Below are positions 23,509 to 32,360 of a stretch of 64,000 nt of DNA, one piece after another. The stretch is from DASXYG01 sp036502625. GTDB lineage: Bacteria > Actinomycetota > Actinomycetes > Streptosporangiales > Streptosporangiaceae. The stretch is from assembly GCA_036502625.1 (NCBI GenBank), contig DASXYG010000018.1:1-64000 (forward strand). The letters run 5' to 3'. Position numbers and translations under genes: made by a program. Below the pieces are notes generated by a model. It searched no databases. It saw nothing but the letters and a program-made list of their open reading frames with translations, and was not told where the DNA came from. Each line of letters opens with the position of its first letter. The first letter of the stretch is position 1.

Positions 23509-24828
23509 GTGCACCCTCGCCTCACGGTGATCGGCACCGGCTACCTCGGAGCGACGCACGCGGCGTGCATGGCCGACGCCGGCTTCGAGGTGCTCGCGCT
23601 GGACGTGGACGCCGACAAGGTCGCGCGGCTGCGATCAGGGGACATCCCCATCTACGAACCCGGTCTCGAACCCATCCTGCGCCGCGGCCTCGCGTCCGGG
23701 CGGCTGCGGTTCACCACGTCGTACGACGAGGCGGCCGAGTTCGGTGACGTGCATTTCCTGTGCGTCGGCACCCCCCAGCTCGACGGCTCGAACGCCGCCG
23801 ACATGGCCCAGGTGCGCGCCGCCGTCGACGCGCTGGCCCCGCTGCTCCAGCGGCCCTGCGTGATCGTCGGCAAGTCGACCGTACCGGTCGGTTCGGCCGC
23901 CGAACTGGCCGACCGCATCGCCGAGCTCGCGCCCGCCGGCGCCGAGGCCGAGCTGGTGTGGAACCCGGAGTTCCTGCGCGAGGGCTTCGGCGTCGAGGAC
24001 ACCCTCCATCCCGACCGCATCGTCGTCGGGGTGCGCACGGCGAACGCCGAGCAGCGCATGCGCGAGGTGTACGCCGCGCAGATCGCCGTCGACACCCCGT
24101 TCATCGTGACCGACTACCAGACCGCCGAGCTGGTCAAGGTGGCCGCGAACGCGTTCCTGGCCACGAAGATCTCCTTCATCAACGCCATGGCGGAGGTCTG
24201 CGAGGCGGTCCACGCCGACGTCACGAAGCTGTCGGAGTCGCTGTCGCACGACGACCGCATCGGCAAGAAGTTCCTCAACGCGGGGCTCGGGTTCGGCGGC
24301 GGCTGCCTCCCGAAGGACATCCGCGCGTTCATGGCCCGCGCCGAGGAGCTGCACGTCGACCAGGCGCTGTCGTTCCTGCGGGAGGTCGACGCGATCAACA
24401 TGCGCCGCCGCGCCCGCATGGTGGACCTCGCCTGCGCCATGGTCGGCGACACGTTCGTCGACCGTACGGTCGGGGTGCTCGGCGCGTCGTTCAAGCCGGG
24501 CTCCGACGACATCCGCGACTCCCCCGCGCTGGACATCGCCGCGCAGATCAACGCCCAGGGTGCCCAGGTCACGGTCTACGACCCGGCCGCGCTGGACAAC
24601 GCGAAGCGCGCCCAGCCGCAGCTCGCGTACGCCAACTCCACACTGGAGGCCGTACGCGACGCGGAGATCGTGCTGCTGCTCACCGAGTGGCCGGAGTTCC
24701 GCGACATGGACCCCGAGGAGCTGGCCAAGGTCGTCGAGCACCGCAACATCGTCGACGGCCGCAACTGCCTCGACCCCGACAAGTGGCGCGCGGCCGGCTG
24801 GCACTACCGGGCGCTCGGGCGGCCGTGA
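23509..24828 (+). CDS. UDP-glucose/UDP-sugar 6-dehydrogenase
   Basis: A 439-residue NAD-dependent enzyme that oxidises a UDP-sugar (glucose or N-acetylhexosamine type) to the uronic acid. The Rossmann loop GTGYLG is at the start. The catalytic Cys is near residue 266 in GFGGGCLPKDIRAFM, and the third domain has GASFKPGSDDIRDSPALDI. GTG 23509 is preferred over GTG 23506 because AAGGAG is then five bases upstream. The product could feed the envelope glycans made at the left of the window. The next gene overlaps its stop (TGATG). Confidence 0.92.
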   Translation: MHPRLTVIGTGYLGATHAACMADAGFEVLALDVDADKVARLRSGDIPIYEPGLEPILRRGLASGRLRFTTSYDEAAEFGDVHFLCVGTPQLDGSNAADMAQVRAAVDALAPLLQRPCVIVGKSTVPVGSAAELADRIAELAPAGAEAELVWNPEFLREGFGVEDTLHPDRIVVGVRTANAEQRMREVYAAQIAVDTPFIVTDYQTAELVKVAANAFLATKISFINAMAEVCEAVHADVTKLSESLSHDDRIGKKFLNAGLGFGGGCLPKDIRAFMARAEELHVDQALSFLREVDAINMRRRARMVDLACAMVGDTFVDRTVGVLGASFKPGSDDIRDSPALDIAAQINAQGAQVTVYDPAALDNAKRAQPQLAYANSTLEAVRDAEIVLLLTEWPEFRDMDPEELAKVVEHRNIVDGRNCLDPDKWRAAGWHYRALGRP

Positions 24829-25235
24829 TGAACGACCCCGCGACCATCCGGCGGCTGCTCACCGAGGCGCCCACCTGGGCGGTCGTGGGCCTGCGCGACA
24901 ACCCGGCGCGTACGGCGTACGACATCGCCGCGTACCTCCAGCGGCTGGGCCGGCGCATCGTGCCGGTGCATCCGGCCGCGGAGACCGTCCACGGCGAGCG
25001 CGGCTACGCCACCCTGGCCGACATCCCGTTCCCCGTCGACGTCGTGGACGTGTTCCGCAACAGCGACACCGCGGGCGAGTCGGCCGACGAGGCGATCGCG
25101 ATCGGGGCGAAAGCCGTGTGGTTCCAGCTCGGCGTGGTCGACACGGCGGCCGCCGCCCGCGTGGAGGCGGCCGGCCTGGCCATGGTCATGGACACCTGCC
25201 CGGCCATCGAGGCGCCGAAGCTCGGCATCGTGTAG
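24828..25235 (+). CDS. CoA-binding (Rossmann) domain protein
   Basis: A 135-residue single-domain protein of the CoA_binding_2 family, related to the N-terminal half of succinyl-CoA ligase alpha subunits. The motifs VVGLRDNPARTAYDIAAYL, RIVPVHP and VDVVDVFRNS are typical; the final MDTCPAIE carries a conserved Cys. The physiological role of stand-alone members is unclear. It overlaps the sugar dehydrogenase stop by one base and is separated from convergent purE by a shared hairpin. Confidence 0.88.
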   Translation: MNDPATIRRLLTEAPTWAVVGLRDNPARTAYDIAAYLQRLGRRIVPVHPAAETVHGERGYATLADIPFPVDVVDVFRNSDTAGESADEAIAIGAKAVWFQLGVVDTAAAARVEAAGLAMVMDTCPAIEAPKLGIV

Positions 25236-25236
25236 G

Positions 25237-25269
25237 GCGCTCGCCGGCGGCTCAGCCGTCGGCGAGCGT
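25237..25269. terminator. Bidirectional hairpin between the CoA-binding gene and purE
   Basis: Arms 25237-25251 and 25255-25269 pair at about 13 of 15 positions around a three-base loop TCA. That loop is the complement of the purE stop codon, so the right arm lies inside the purE coding end. It can serve both converging transcripts. Confidence 0.65.
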
Positions 25270-25749
25270 CTCGCGGAGCCTGGCGCCCTTCGCCTTGGCG
25301 ACGGCGTTCAGCTCGGCCTGGAAGCCCTCCATCTTCGCGCGCAGCTCGTCGTCGCCGACGCCGAGCATGCGCACGGCGAGCAGCCCGGCGTTGCGCGCCG
25401 CGCCCACCGCGACCGTGGCCACCGGCACCCCGGCGGGCATCTGCACGATCGACAGCAGGGAGTCCATGCCGTCGAGGTACTTCAGCGGCACCGGCACGCC
25501 GATCACCGGCAGCGGCGTCACCGCGGCCAGCATGCCGGGCAGGTGCGCGGCGCCGCCCGCCCCCGCGATGATCACCTTGAGCCCGCGGGTCGCCGCCGCC
25601 GAGCCGTACGCCACCATCTCGTGCGGCATGCGGTGCGCGGACACGACGTCCGCCTCGTACGCCACCCCGAACTCCTCCAGCGCCTCGGCGGCCGCCTTCA
25701 TCACCGGCCAGTCCGAGTCGGAGCCCATCACGAGGCCGACTGTGGTCAT
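25252..25749 (-). CDS. purE: 5-(carboxyamino)imidazole ribonucleotide mutase
   Basis: A 165-residue class I PurE. It moves the carboxylate of N5-CAIR to C4, giving CAIR in purine synthesis. Active-site motifs are complete: MGSDSDWPVMK at residues 8-18, SAHRMPHEM near 42, and AGAGGAAHLPGMLAAVTPLPVIGVPV near 70, with the His of SAHR. Its ATG overlaps the purK stop by four bases, so the two consecutive enzymes are co-translated. Confidence 0.97.
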   Translation of the reverse strand: MTTVGLVMGSDSDWPVMKAAAEALEEFGVAYEADVVSAHRMPHEMVAYGSAAATRGLKVIIAGAGGAAHLPGMLAAVTPLPVIGVPVPLKYLDGMDSLLSIVQMPAGVPVATVAVGAARNAGLLAVRMLGVGDDELRAKMEGFQAELNAVAKAKGARLRETLADG

Positions 25750-26897
25750 CGGTCTTCCCCCCAGCGCAGGTAGTCGGCGGCGTCGCGGGCGCGGGCGCGC
25801 AGGCCGGGCAGGTCGTCGCCGAGGACGGTGACGTGGCCGATCTTGCGGCCGGGGCGCACGCCCTTGCCGTACATGTGGACGCGCAGGCCGGGGTCGTGCG
25901 CCATGACGTGGACGTACCTGCCGTAGACGTCCGGGTCGGTGCCGCCGAGGACGTTCGCCATCACAATGTGCGGCGCGGCGAGGCGGGTGGCGCCGAGGGG
26001 CAGGTCGAGGACGGCGCGGAGGTGCTGCTCGAACTGGGACGTACGGGCGCCCTCGATGGTCCAGTGGCCGGAGTTGTGCGGCCGCATCGCCAGCTCGTTG
26101 ATCAGCACCCCGTCGTCGGTCTCGAACATCTCGACCGCCAGCAGCCCGACGACCCCGAGCTCGCCGGCGATGTCGAGCGCGACGCGCTGCGCCTCGGCGG
26201 CGCGGTCGGGGTCGAGGCCGGGCGCGGGCGCGAGCACCTCGACGCAGATGCCGTCCTCCTGGACGGTCTCCACGACCGGGTAGACGGCGCCCTGCTTGTG
26301 CGGCGACCGGGCGACCAGGACGGCCAGCTCGCGGCGGAACCGTACGTGCTCCTCGGCGATGAGCTCGACGCCGTGCGCCGCCGCCTCGGCGCAGACCTCG
26401 GCCGCCGCGTCCTCGTCGGCGCACAGCCACACGCCGCGCCCGTCGTAGCCGCCGCGCACCGCCTTGACCACCACCGGCCAGGCGTGCGCCTCGGCGAACG
26501 CGGTGACGTCGCCGGCCGAGCCGACCTTGGCGTACGCCGGGCACGGCATGCCCAGGGCGGACAGCCGCTCGCGCATGGCGAGCTTGTCCTGCGCGTACAG
26601 CAGGGCGTCCGGGCCGGGCCGTACGCGCACCCCCGCGGACTCCAGCGCGCGCAGATGCTCCTGCGGCACATGCTCGTGGTCGAACGTGAGGACGTCGCAG
26701 CCGTCGGCGAACCCGCGCAGGTCGTCGAGGCTGCGGTGGTCGCCGAGGACGGTGTCGGCGCAGATCTTCGCGGCGCTCTCGCCGGGCGCGGCCGCCATCA
26801 CCCGCATGCCGATGCCGGGGCCGATGGCCGCCTGGTAGGTCATCCGCGCGAGCTGGCCACCGCCCACCATGCCCACGACCGGGTCGCGTTCAGTCAC
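25746..26897 (-). CDS. purK: 5-(carboxyamino)imidazole ribonucleotide synthase
   Basis: A 383-residue ATP-grasp enzyme that carboxylates AIR with bicarbonate and ATP to N5-CAIR, the substrate of PurE. The N-terminal loop VGMVGGGQLARM, the ATP-grasp motif KAVRGGYDGRGVWL near residue 145, and INELAMRPHNSGHWT near 265 are all present. It is the first gene of the purK-purE pair and diverges from the GtrA gene. No purine-riboswitch-like structure was seen in the 171-base upstream gap. Confidence 0.97.
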   Translation of the reverse strand: MTERDPVVGMVGGGQLARMTYQAAIGPGIGMRVMAAAPGESAAKICADTVLGDHRSLDDLRGFADGCDVLTFDHEHVPQEHLRALESAGVRVRPGPDALLYAQDKLAMRERLSALGMPCPAYAKVGSAGDVTAFAEAHAWPVVVKAVRGGYDGRGVWLCADEDAAAEVCAEAAAHGVELIAEEHVRFRRELAVLVARSPHKQGAVYPVVETVQEDGICVEVLAPAPGLDPDRAAEAQRVALDIAGELGVVGLLAVEMFETDDGVLINELAMRPHNSGHWTIEGARTSQFEQHLRAVLDLPLGATRLAAPHIVMANVLGGTDPDVYGRYVHVMAHDPGLRVHMYGKGVRPGRKIGHVTVLGDDLPGLRARARDAADYLRWGEDR

Positions 26898-27068
26898 GCT
26901 GAGAAGGGTATCGATGCCCGCGCCGGACCGGGCCGTGCGCCCGGCTCGGGCAACCGGGCCGCCCGGGTCGCCGACAGCAGATAGGCTGTGCGCCCCGGGG
27001 CCAGGACTCCAGCGCCCCGGCGCGTGCCCGGCATCCGCACGGGGGGCGGGAAAGGCCAGATCTGACGC

Positions 27069-27659
27069 ATGAAATCACTCGTTGAGCTGTACCACCGGTT
27101 CTCGCAGCTAATCCACGAGCTCTTCAAGTTCGGCACGATCGGCGTGCTCGCCTCGATCGTCACGCTCGGGGTGTCGAACCTCCTGTGGCACTTCCTGGGC
27201 AGCGGCCCGCTGACCGGAAGCGTCATCGCCACGGTGATCGCGACCGTCATCGCCTTCCTCGGCAACCGGTTCTGGACCTTCCGCCACCGCGACCGCACGG
27301 GCCTGGCCCGCGAGTACTTCCTGTTCTTCGTCTTCAACGGCATCGGGCTGCTGATCCAGCTCCTCTGCCTCGGCTTCACGGTCTACACCCTGAAGCTCGA
27401 CGGCTTCTGGGCGCGGAACATCTCCAACAACGTGGTCGGCCTCGGCCTGGGCACGCTGTTCCGCTACTGGTCGTACAAGAAGTGGGTGTTCCTGCCGCCG
27501 TCCGAGCCGCCCATCGACCCGCACACCGGCCTCCCCGAGGCCGACGAGGCGAACAAGCCGGTGGCCGCCGACGGCACCGTGCCGCGCGCGGGCGAGATGC
27601 GCTCCCGGCTGAACGGCCACCCCGTGGCCCCCGACCCGGAGATCACGCCGGACCGCTGA
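27069..27659 (+). CDS. GtrA-family membrane protein
   Basis: A 196-residue protein with the four-helix GtrA domain (residues about 15-140), with the motifs KFGTIGVLASIVTLG, NRFWTFRHRDR and FRYWSYKKWVF. GtrA proteins are thought to flip or help present lipid-linked sugars during cell-surface polysaccharide synthesis. A 55-residue Pro/Asp-rich tail follows. The last 17 bases overlap the convergent histidine kinase gene. Next to purK in many actinobacteria, it may serve the same envelope processes as the left part of this window. Confidence 0.88.
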   Translation: MKSLVELYHRFSQLIHELFKFGTIGVLASIVTLGVSNLLWHFLGSGPLTGSVIATVIATVIAFLGNRFWTFRHRDRTGLAREYFLFFVFNGIGLLIQLLCLGFTVYTLKLDGFWARNISNNVVGLGLGTLFRYWSYKKWVFLPPSEPPIDPHTGLPEADEANKPVAADGTVPRAGEMRSRLNGHPVAPDPEITPDR

Positions 27660-28923
27660 CCTCCGGCGGCTGGTCGTCGAAGCCGGGCTGGGGCGTACGC
27701 CGCAGGAAGACCGCGAAGACCGGCGGCCGCCCGCGGACGAGCTCCAGCCGCCCGCCGTCCGCTTCAGCCAGGCCGCGGGCCAGCGCCAGGCCCAGGCCCG
27801 TGCCGCTGCGCGAGCCGCTGACCTCCCGCTCGAAGACCCGCGGCGCCAGCTCGGCCGGCACACCGGGCCCCTCGTCCGAGACCTCCACCACCGCCGAACG
27901 CGACGTCGCGCTCGTACGGATCGAGACGTCGCCGCCGCCGTGCGCCAGTGCGTTGTCCAGCAGCGTGGCCAGCACCTGCGCCAGGCCGCCGGGCGTGGCC
28001 ACCGCGTGGAGCCCCGGCTCGCCGGTGACCTCGATCGCGCGGCCCGTACGCCGGAACGCGGGGTCCCACTCCTCGACCTGCTGCGCGATGATCTCGTCGA
28101 CCTCGATGGGCTCCGCGTGGCCGCGGCGGCTGCGCCGCGCCCGGCCGAGGAGCTGGTCGACGACCCGGGTCAGCCGCTCGGTCTGGGTGAGCGCCGCCGC
28201 GCCCTCCTCGCGTACGACCTCGGGCTCCTCGGCCTGCTCGATCATCTCCTCCAGCCGCATGGACAGCGCGGTCAGCGGGGTCCTGAGCTGGTGCGACGCG
28301 TCGGTCGCGAACTCACGTTCGGCGGCGATCAGGTCGGACAGGCGTGTCGCCGAGCGGTCCAGCACCTCGGCGACGCGGTCGAGCTCGGCGATGCCGTAGC
28401 GGTGGCCGCGCGGGCGCGCGTCGCCGCTGCCCAGCCGCCGCGCGCTCTCCGCGAGGTCGAGCAGCGGCAGGCTCATCTGCCGCGCGTAGACGATCGCCAG
28501 GCCGACCGCGACGCCGAGGGCCAGCAGCGACAGCGTCATGATCAGCAGCAGCGACTTCGCGACGTCCTCGTTGACCTGGGTGTCGTCGCGCGAGACGTGG
28601 ACGTACGTGCCCTCGTCGCCGTACGCCTGCGCGCTCATCCTCGACCCGGTCGACGGCACCCCGACCGTCACCTTCTTGCGGTGCGGCGGCTTGATCACGA
28701 TGTAGCGCTGCGGGTAGACCCGGCCGATGCGGTCGGCGTCCACCCGGTCGTAGGTGGACACGCTGAAGTCGACCTCGGCGGCCAGGGTCGTGGCCTCGCG
28801 CTGGAGCTGCTGCTTGGCCTCGTCCTTGACGAGCTTCCCCACGACGATGCCCAGCGGGATGCCGAGCAGCAGCACCGCGATCAGCGCGACCGCAAGGGTC
28901 GAGAACAGCAGTCGTCGCCGCAT
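27643..28923 (-). CDS. Two-component sensor histidine kinase
   Basis: A 426-residue kinase with two membrane helices (about residues 7-28 and 124-146) flanking a roughly 95-residue extracellular sensor. A HAMP domain follows (ARQMSLPLLDLAESARRLG). The phosphorylated His is near residue 210 in DASHQLRTPL. The ATPase domain shows LLDNALAHG, DEGPGVP and GTGLGLALARGLA. It lies 29 bases downstream of its response-regulator gene, so the two form one unit. The signal is unknown. Confidence 0.93.
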   Translation of the reverse strand: MRRRLLFSTLAVALIAVLLLGIPLGIVVGKLVKDEAKQQLQREATTLAAEVDFSVSTYDRVDADRIGRVYPQRYIVIKPPHRKKVTVGVPSTGSRMSAQAYGDEGTYVHVSRDDTQVNEDVAKSLLLIMTLSLLALGVAVGLAIVYARQMSLPLLDLAESARRLGSGDARPRGHRYGIAELDRVAEVLDRSATRLSDLIAAEREFATDASHQLRTPLTALSMRLEEMIEQAEEPEVVREEGAAALTQTERLTRVVDQLLGRARRSRRGHAEPIEVDEIIAQQVEEWDPAFRRTGRAIEVTGEPGLHAVATPGGLAQVLATLLDNALAHGGGDVSIRTSATSRSAVVEVSDEGPGVPAELAPRVFEREVSGSRSGTGLGLALARGLAEADGGRLELVRGRPPVFAVFLRRTPQPGFDDQPPEVSGPA

Positions 28924-28952
28924 GCGTTCCTACTCGTCGGTCGGGCACACCC

Positions 28953-29624
28953 TCATTCGCCGCGCTCGAACCGGAAGCCGACCCCACGGACGGTGGTGAT
29001 GAACTGGGGGCTCGTGGCGTCGTCGCCCAGCTTGCGCCGCAACCACGATATGTGCATGTCAAGGGTCTTGGTCGAGCCCCACCAATTGGTGTCCCACACC
29101 TCCCGCATGATCTGTTCGCGGGTCACCACCTTGCCCGCGTCGCGTACGAGGACGCGGAGCAGGTCGAATTCCTTGGTGGTGAGGTGCAGCTCCTTTTCGC
29201 CGATCCACGCGCGGCGCGAGTCGGCGTCGATGCGGATGCCCTGGACGACGGGCGTCTCTGAGCTGCCGCGGCGCAGGAGGGCGCGCACCCGGGCGAGGAG
29301 TTCGGCGAGTCGGAACGGCTTGGTGACGTAGTCGTCGGCCCCGGCGTCCAGTCCCACGACCGTGTCGACCTCGTCGGCTCGGGCGGTCAGGATCAGGACA
29401 GGGGTGCCATGGCCTTCGGCGCGGATACGGCGGCAGACTTCGAGGCCGTCGAGCTCGGGAAGCCCCAGATCGAGCACGATCAGGTCGATCGTGCCCGACA
29501 ACGCCCTGTCGAGCGTTTGCGGACCGTCCGGGCTGACTTCGACGGCATATCCCTCTCGTCGCAGCGCACGGGCCAGTGGCTCGGAGATCGACGTATCGTC
29601 CTCGGCGAGCAGAACGCAGGTCAT
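28953..29624 (-). CDS. OmpR-type response regulator
   Basis: A 223-residue regulator with a receiver domain (phospho-acceptor Asp52 in VLDLGLP, acidic pocket EDD at residues 8-10, Lys in VTKPF) and a C-terminal winged helix with TKEFDLLRVLV and a recognition segment STKTLDMHISWLRRKLGDD. It controls transcription in response to the neighbouring kinase. The gene precedes the kinase gene in a two-gene unit. Target genes cannot be read from the window. Confidence 0.94.
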   Translation of the reverse strand: MTCVLLAEDDTSISEPLARALRREGYAVEVSPDGPQTLDRALSGTIDLIVLDLGLPELDGLEVCRRIRAEGHGTPVLILTARADEVDTVVGLDAGADDYVTKPFRLAELLARVRALLRRGSSETPVVQGIRIDADSRRAWIGEKELHLTTKEFDLLRVLVRDAGKVVTREQIMREVWDTNWWGSTKTLDMHISWLRRKLGDDATSPQFITTVRGVGFRFERGE

Positions 29625-29741
29625 GGCCCGATCGTAGAACCGCCGACCAAGGTTTCCGCACCCCTACGGGTGGCTTGACCCAGCATTGACCGAGAACGCG
29701 CCAACCTCGTTACACGGATACGAAGGGAAAGGACCCTAGTC

Positions 29742-30170
29742 GTGTTCACCCCGTCGCCGACTGTGGCGCGCGCGGTGGCGGTCATGATCCAGCTCAGCCT
29801 CGCCGCCGGACACTTCATTTTGTTGCCTGACGGCTTCCGCGCGGTCTCGTACGTCGGCGTCGGCGAGATCGGCCTCATGCTGGCCGCGCTCGTGGGCGCC
29901 GCGCTCCTCATGGGCACCGACATCGTGGGTGTCTGGTGGTACGTCGCGCTGGTCGCGCTGGTCCACGTGGCCGGCTACATCGAGACGCGCCTCGTCGGCC
30001 TGCCGCTCTACCGGCGTGAGATCGGCCACTGGCTGGAGCCGCGCGACATGCTCTCGGTCTTCGCGGGCGGCGTTCTGCTGGCCCTCGCGGGATGGGTGCT
30101 GGTGACCAGAGCCCAGGCGCCGCAGCGGGTCGCGCCCGGCGAGCGGTTCGCCACGCTGCACCGTCCATGA
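29742..30170 (+). CDS. Four-helix membrane protein of unknown function
   Basis: A 142-residue integral membrane protein with four hydrophobic segments (about residues 10-27, 38-60, 66-84 and 107-128) and short loops. No cofactor or catalytic motif is recognised. It diverges from the response-regulator gene over 117 bases, so it is a plausible target of that regulator, but no binding-site repeat was found to support that. Confidence 0.65.
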   Translation: MFTPSPTVARAVAVMIQLSLAAGHFILLPDGFRAVSYVGVGEIGLMLAALVGAALLMGTDIVGVWWYVALVALVHVAGYIETRLVGLPLYRREIGHWLEPRDMLSVFAGGVLLALAGWVLVTRAQAPQRVAPGERFATLHRP

Positions 30171-30233
30171 TCATCCGCCCGCCGGCCCGTACGGGGCACC
30201 CGGGCTGGTCAGACACGCACGCCGTCGGTTAGC

Positions 30234-30252
30234 TTAGGGGAGCCTTTCCTAA
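30234..30252 (+). promoter_or_regulatory. Iron box (IdeR/DmdR-type operator) before bfd-bfr
   Basis: TTAGGGGAGCCTTTCCTAA is an imperfect 19-bp palindrome that keeps the TTAGG/CCTAA arms of the actinobacterial iron-box consensus. It ends 16 bases before the bfd start. In mycobacteria, IdeR activates bfrA under iron excess and represses uptake genes. Here the box probably couples both genes to iron, but the direction of control cannot be told. Confidence 0.8.
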
Positions 30253-30268
30253 ACGTTGGAGCTCCCCG

Positions 30269-30469
30269 ATGTACGTCTGTGTCTGCCACGCCGTGACGGA
30301 ACAGGACGTCCGCGCGCACGTGGCCGACGGCGCGTGCACACCGAAGGACGTCCGGCTCGCGTGCGGCATGCGCCCCGGTTGCGGGTCATGCGTCCGCAAG
30401 ATCTGCGCGCTGATTGGCGACGGTGAGCGTGTCGCGGCGCCCGGATCGGCCATCTCCCCCGCAGGCTAG
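30269..30469 (+). CDS. bfd: Bacterioferritin-associated ferredoxin
   Basis: A 66-residue [2Fe-2S] protein. The four cluster ligands are Cys4 and Cys6 (CVC) and Cys38 and Cys41 (CGSC), the same spacing as E. coli Bfd. Bfd docks on bacterioferritin and passes electrons to the mineral core so that iron is released. The bfr gene follows after 47 bases and an iron box precedes the pair, which supports the assignment. Three additional Cys (23, 32 and 46) are unusual and might affect redox behaviour. Confidence 0.92.
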   Translation: MYVCVCHAVTEQDVRAHVADGACTPKDVRLACGMRPGCGSCVRKICALIGDGERVAAPGSAISPAG

Positions 30470-30516
30470 GAGTCCACTGCGGGCCGGGGGGCGGCGCGCG
30501 CCGACGGGGGAAGAAC

Positions 30517-31002
30517 ATGCGGGGCGACCCTGATGTCATCAGTGAGCTGAACAAACAGCTCACGGCCGAACTCACGGCCATCAACCAGTACTTCCTGCAC
30601 GCCAAGATGCAGGAGAACTGGGGCTACACCAAACTCGCGGAACACACGCGCGCCGAGTCCATGGACGAGATGCGCCACGCCGAGCTGCTGACCGACCGGA
30701 TCCTGTTCCTCGAGGGCCTGCCGAACTACCAGCGCCTGAACACCCTGGGCGTAGGCCAGACCGTCCCGGAACAGATCCGCTCCGACATGGCCCTGGAACT
30801 AGAGGTCGTCGACCGCATCAAGCCGGCCATCGTCCTCATGCGAGAGCGCGGCGACATCACCTCCGCCCGCATCTTCGAGGAGATCCTCGCCGACGAGGAA
30901 TCCCACATCGACTACCTGGAAACCGAACTCGGCCTGCTGGAGGCACTCGGCGAAGGCCTGTACCTGGTCCGCTACGCCAAGCCCCCGTCAGGCGACTCCT
31001 AA
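30517..31002 (+). CDS. bfr: Bacterioferritin
   Basis: A 161-residue four-helix subunit of the heme-containing iron store. All ferroxidase ligands are in standard positions: Glu18, Glu51, His54, Glu94, Glu127 and His130. Met52 is the heme ligand, so this is a true heme-binding Bfr rather than a plain ferritin. The ATG lies 9 bases after GGGGGAAG. It is probably co-transcribed with bfd and iron-responsive. Downstream begins a 1.3-kb repeat-filled gap. Confidence 0.96.
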   Translation: MRGDPDVISELNKQLTAELTAINQYFLHAKMQENWGYTKLAEHTRAESMDEMRHAELLTDRILFLEGLPNYQRLNTLGVGQTVPEQIRSDMALELEVVDRIKPAIVLMRERGDITSARIFEEILADEESHIDYLETELGLLEALGEGLYLVRYAKPPSGDS

Positions 31003-32360
31003 GCCGTACGGGTTCCTCGGGCTGCACGGGTTCCGCGGGGCAAGCCACCCGCTAGTCGCGGCCGGGCCCCTCCGGGCGGAACTCTCCCCCGGGCGGAGCC
31101 CCGCCCGGGCCTGAAAAAGGCCGCGCTCCGCGCGACAGATTTCCCGCGACTTTCGGTCGTCATATCCAAGGCTGGGCCGCGAGGCTGCCGCCCTTAGCGG
31201 GCCGGGTTCGGCGCTGCCGCCCAGGCTCGGCCCCAGAAAGGCCGCGCTCCGCGCGACAGATTTCCCGCGACCTTTGCTGGGCGTGTTCGTGGTTGGGCCG
31301 CGAGGCTGCGCCCTCAGCGCGTCGGGCTCGGGGGTGTCCCGAGCGCAACCCAAAAGGCCGCGCTCCGCGCGACTGCCTTCCGCGACTTTGGCCCTGCGTA
31401 CTCATGGTTAGGCCGCGGGCTGCCGCTCTCCGCGGGCGGTCTCGGTTGTCTCGGACCCGGCCCAAGAAAGGCCGCGCTCCGCGCGACTGCCTTCCCGCGA
31501 CCTTCGCTGCGCATACTCGTGGCTGGGCCGCGAGGCTGACGCCCTTTGCGGGCCGGTCTCGGTGATCCCCAGTCCGGCCCGGAAAAGGCCGCGCTGCGCG
31601 CGACAGACCCCCGCGACTCTCGGTCGACATATCCAAGGCCGGGCCGCGAGGCTGCGCCCTCAGCAGGCCAAGCTCGGTGATCCTCGGGTCGTCGTGAGCG
31701 AGGCGATCAGCGTGGGCGACGGTTGCCCGAGGTCGGGCCACGTATCTCGCCACAGCGCGGCCTGTCCGCCCGGGACTCCGTACGGGGCCACACGCGGCTG
31801 CCCCTAAGCTCTCGGTCCTTCGAGGCCAGAAACGCCATAGGCGGCAGCCTCGCGGCCCAACCACGAACACGCCCCGCGAAGGTCGCGGGGGACTGTCGCG
31901 CGCAGCGCGGCCTTTGACCGGAAGCCACGCCAGGCCAAGAGCGACATCCCCGCGCCCCGACCACGAACACGCCCAGCAAAGGTCGCGGGAAATCTGTCGC
32001 GCGCAGCGCGGCCTTTCTCGGGCCGGGCTCGGGCGGCAGCCTCGCGGCCCAACCACGAACACGCCCCGCGAAGGTCGCGGGAAGGCAGTCGCGCGGAGCG
32101 CGGCCTTTGGGGTTGCGCTCGGGACCTCGGTCGCGTTCGTCAACGGTCCGGGTTCCTTCGCCGCCCCCAATTGGGCGGCGGGTCTTCGCTCTCGCTCATA
32201 CGGCGACTCCTGGTTGCCATGGCGGCCGGGTGACCCCGGGCCACGCCACGCGGTCTAGAAGATTACTCAGGACCGGATGTCGAGACCCGTGTGGCGGCTC
32301 CGTCCCAGGGGCAAGATGCGGCCCGCGTGCCGCACCACGGCACGTACCGGGAGGGCAGCC
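31003..32360. repeat. Intergenic array of a GC-rich repeat family, copies in opposing orientation
   Basis: No convincing gene lies in these 1.36 kb. Five copies with core GGCCGCGCTCCGCGCGAC start at 31119, 31240, 31356, 31470 and 31587, giving a tandem period of 114-121 bases. Three copies of the reverse core (GTCGCGCGCAGCGCGGCC) start at 31895, 31996 and 32088. The two arms face each other across about 170 bases. Each copy also carries a TCCCGCGACCTT block and a GGGCCGCGAGGCTG block. In the reverse orientation AAGGTCGCG and CGCGGCCTT can pair over nine bases (one T-G wobble). Long open frames across the array (for example 31160-32170 minus) only translate the repeat. Confidence 0.85.

Noticed and set aside
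31114..32110. The repeat array as a CRISPR
   Set aside because: Units are about 115 bases, diverged and in two orientations, with no uniform spacers and no cas genes nearby.
31160..32170. Long minus-strand open frame (336 codons) in the first repeat array
   Set aside because: Its translation is only the repeat read through (recurring ARDSPP, VVGPRGCR-like pieces), with no start signal or domain.
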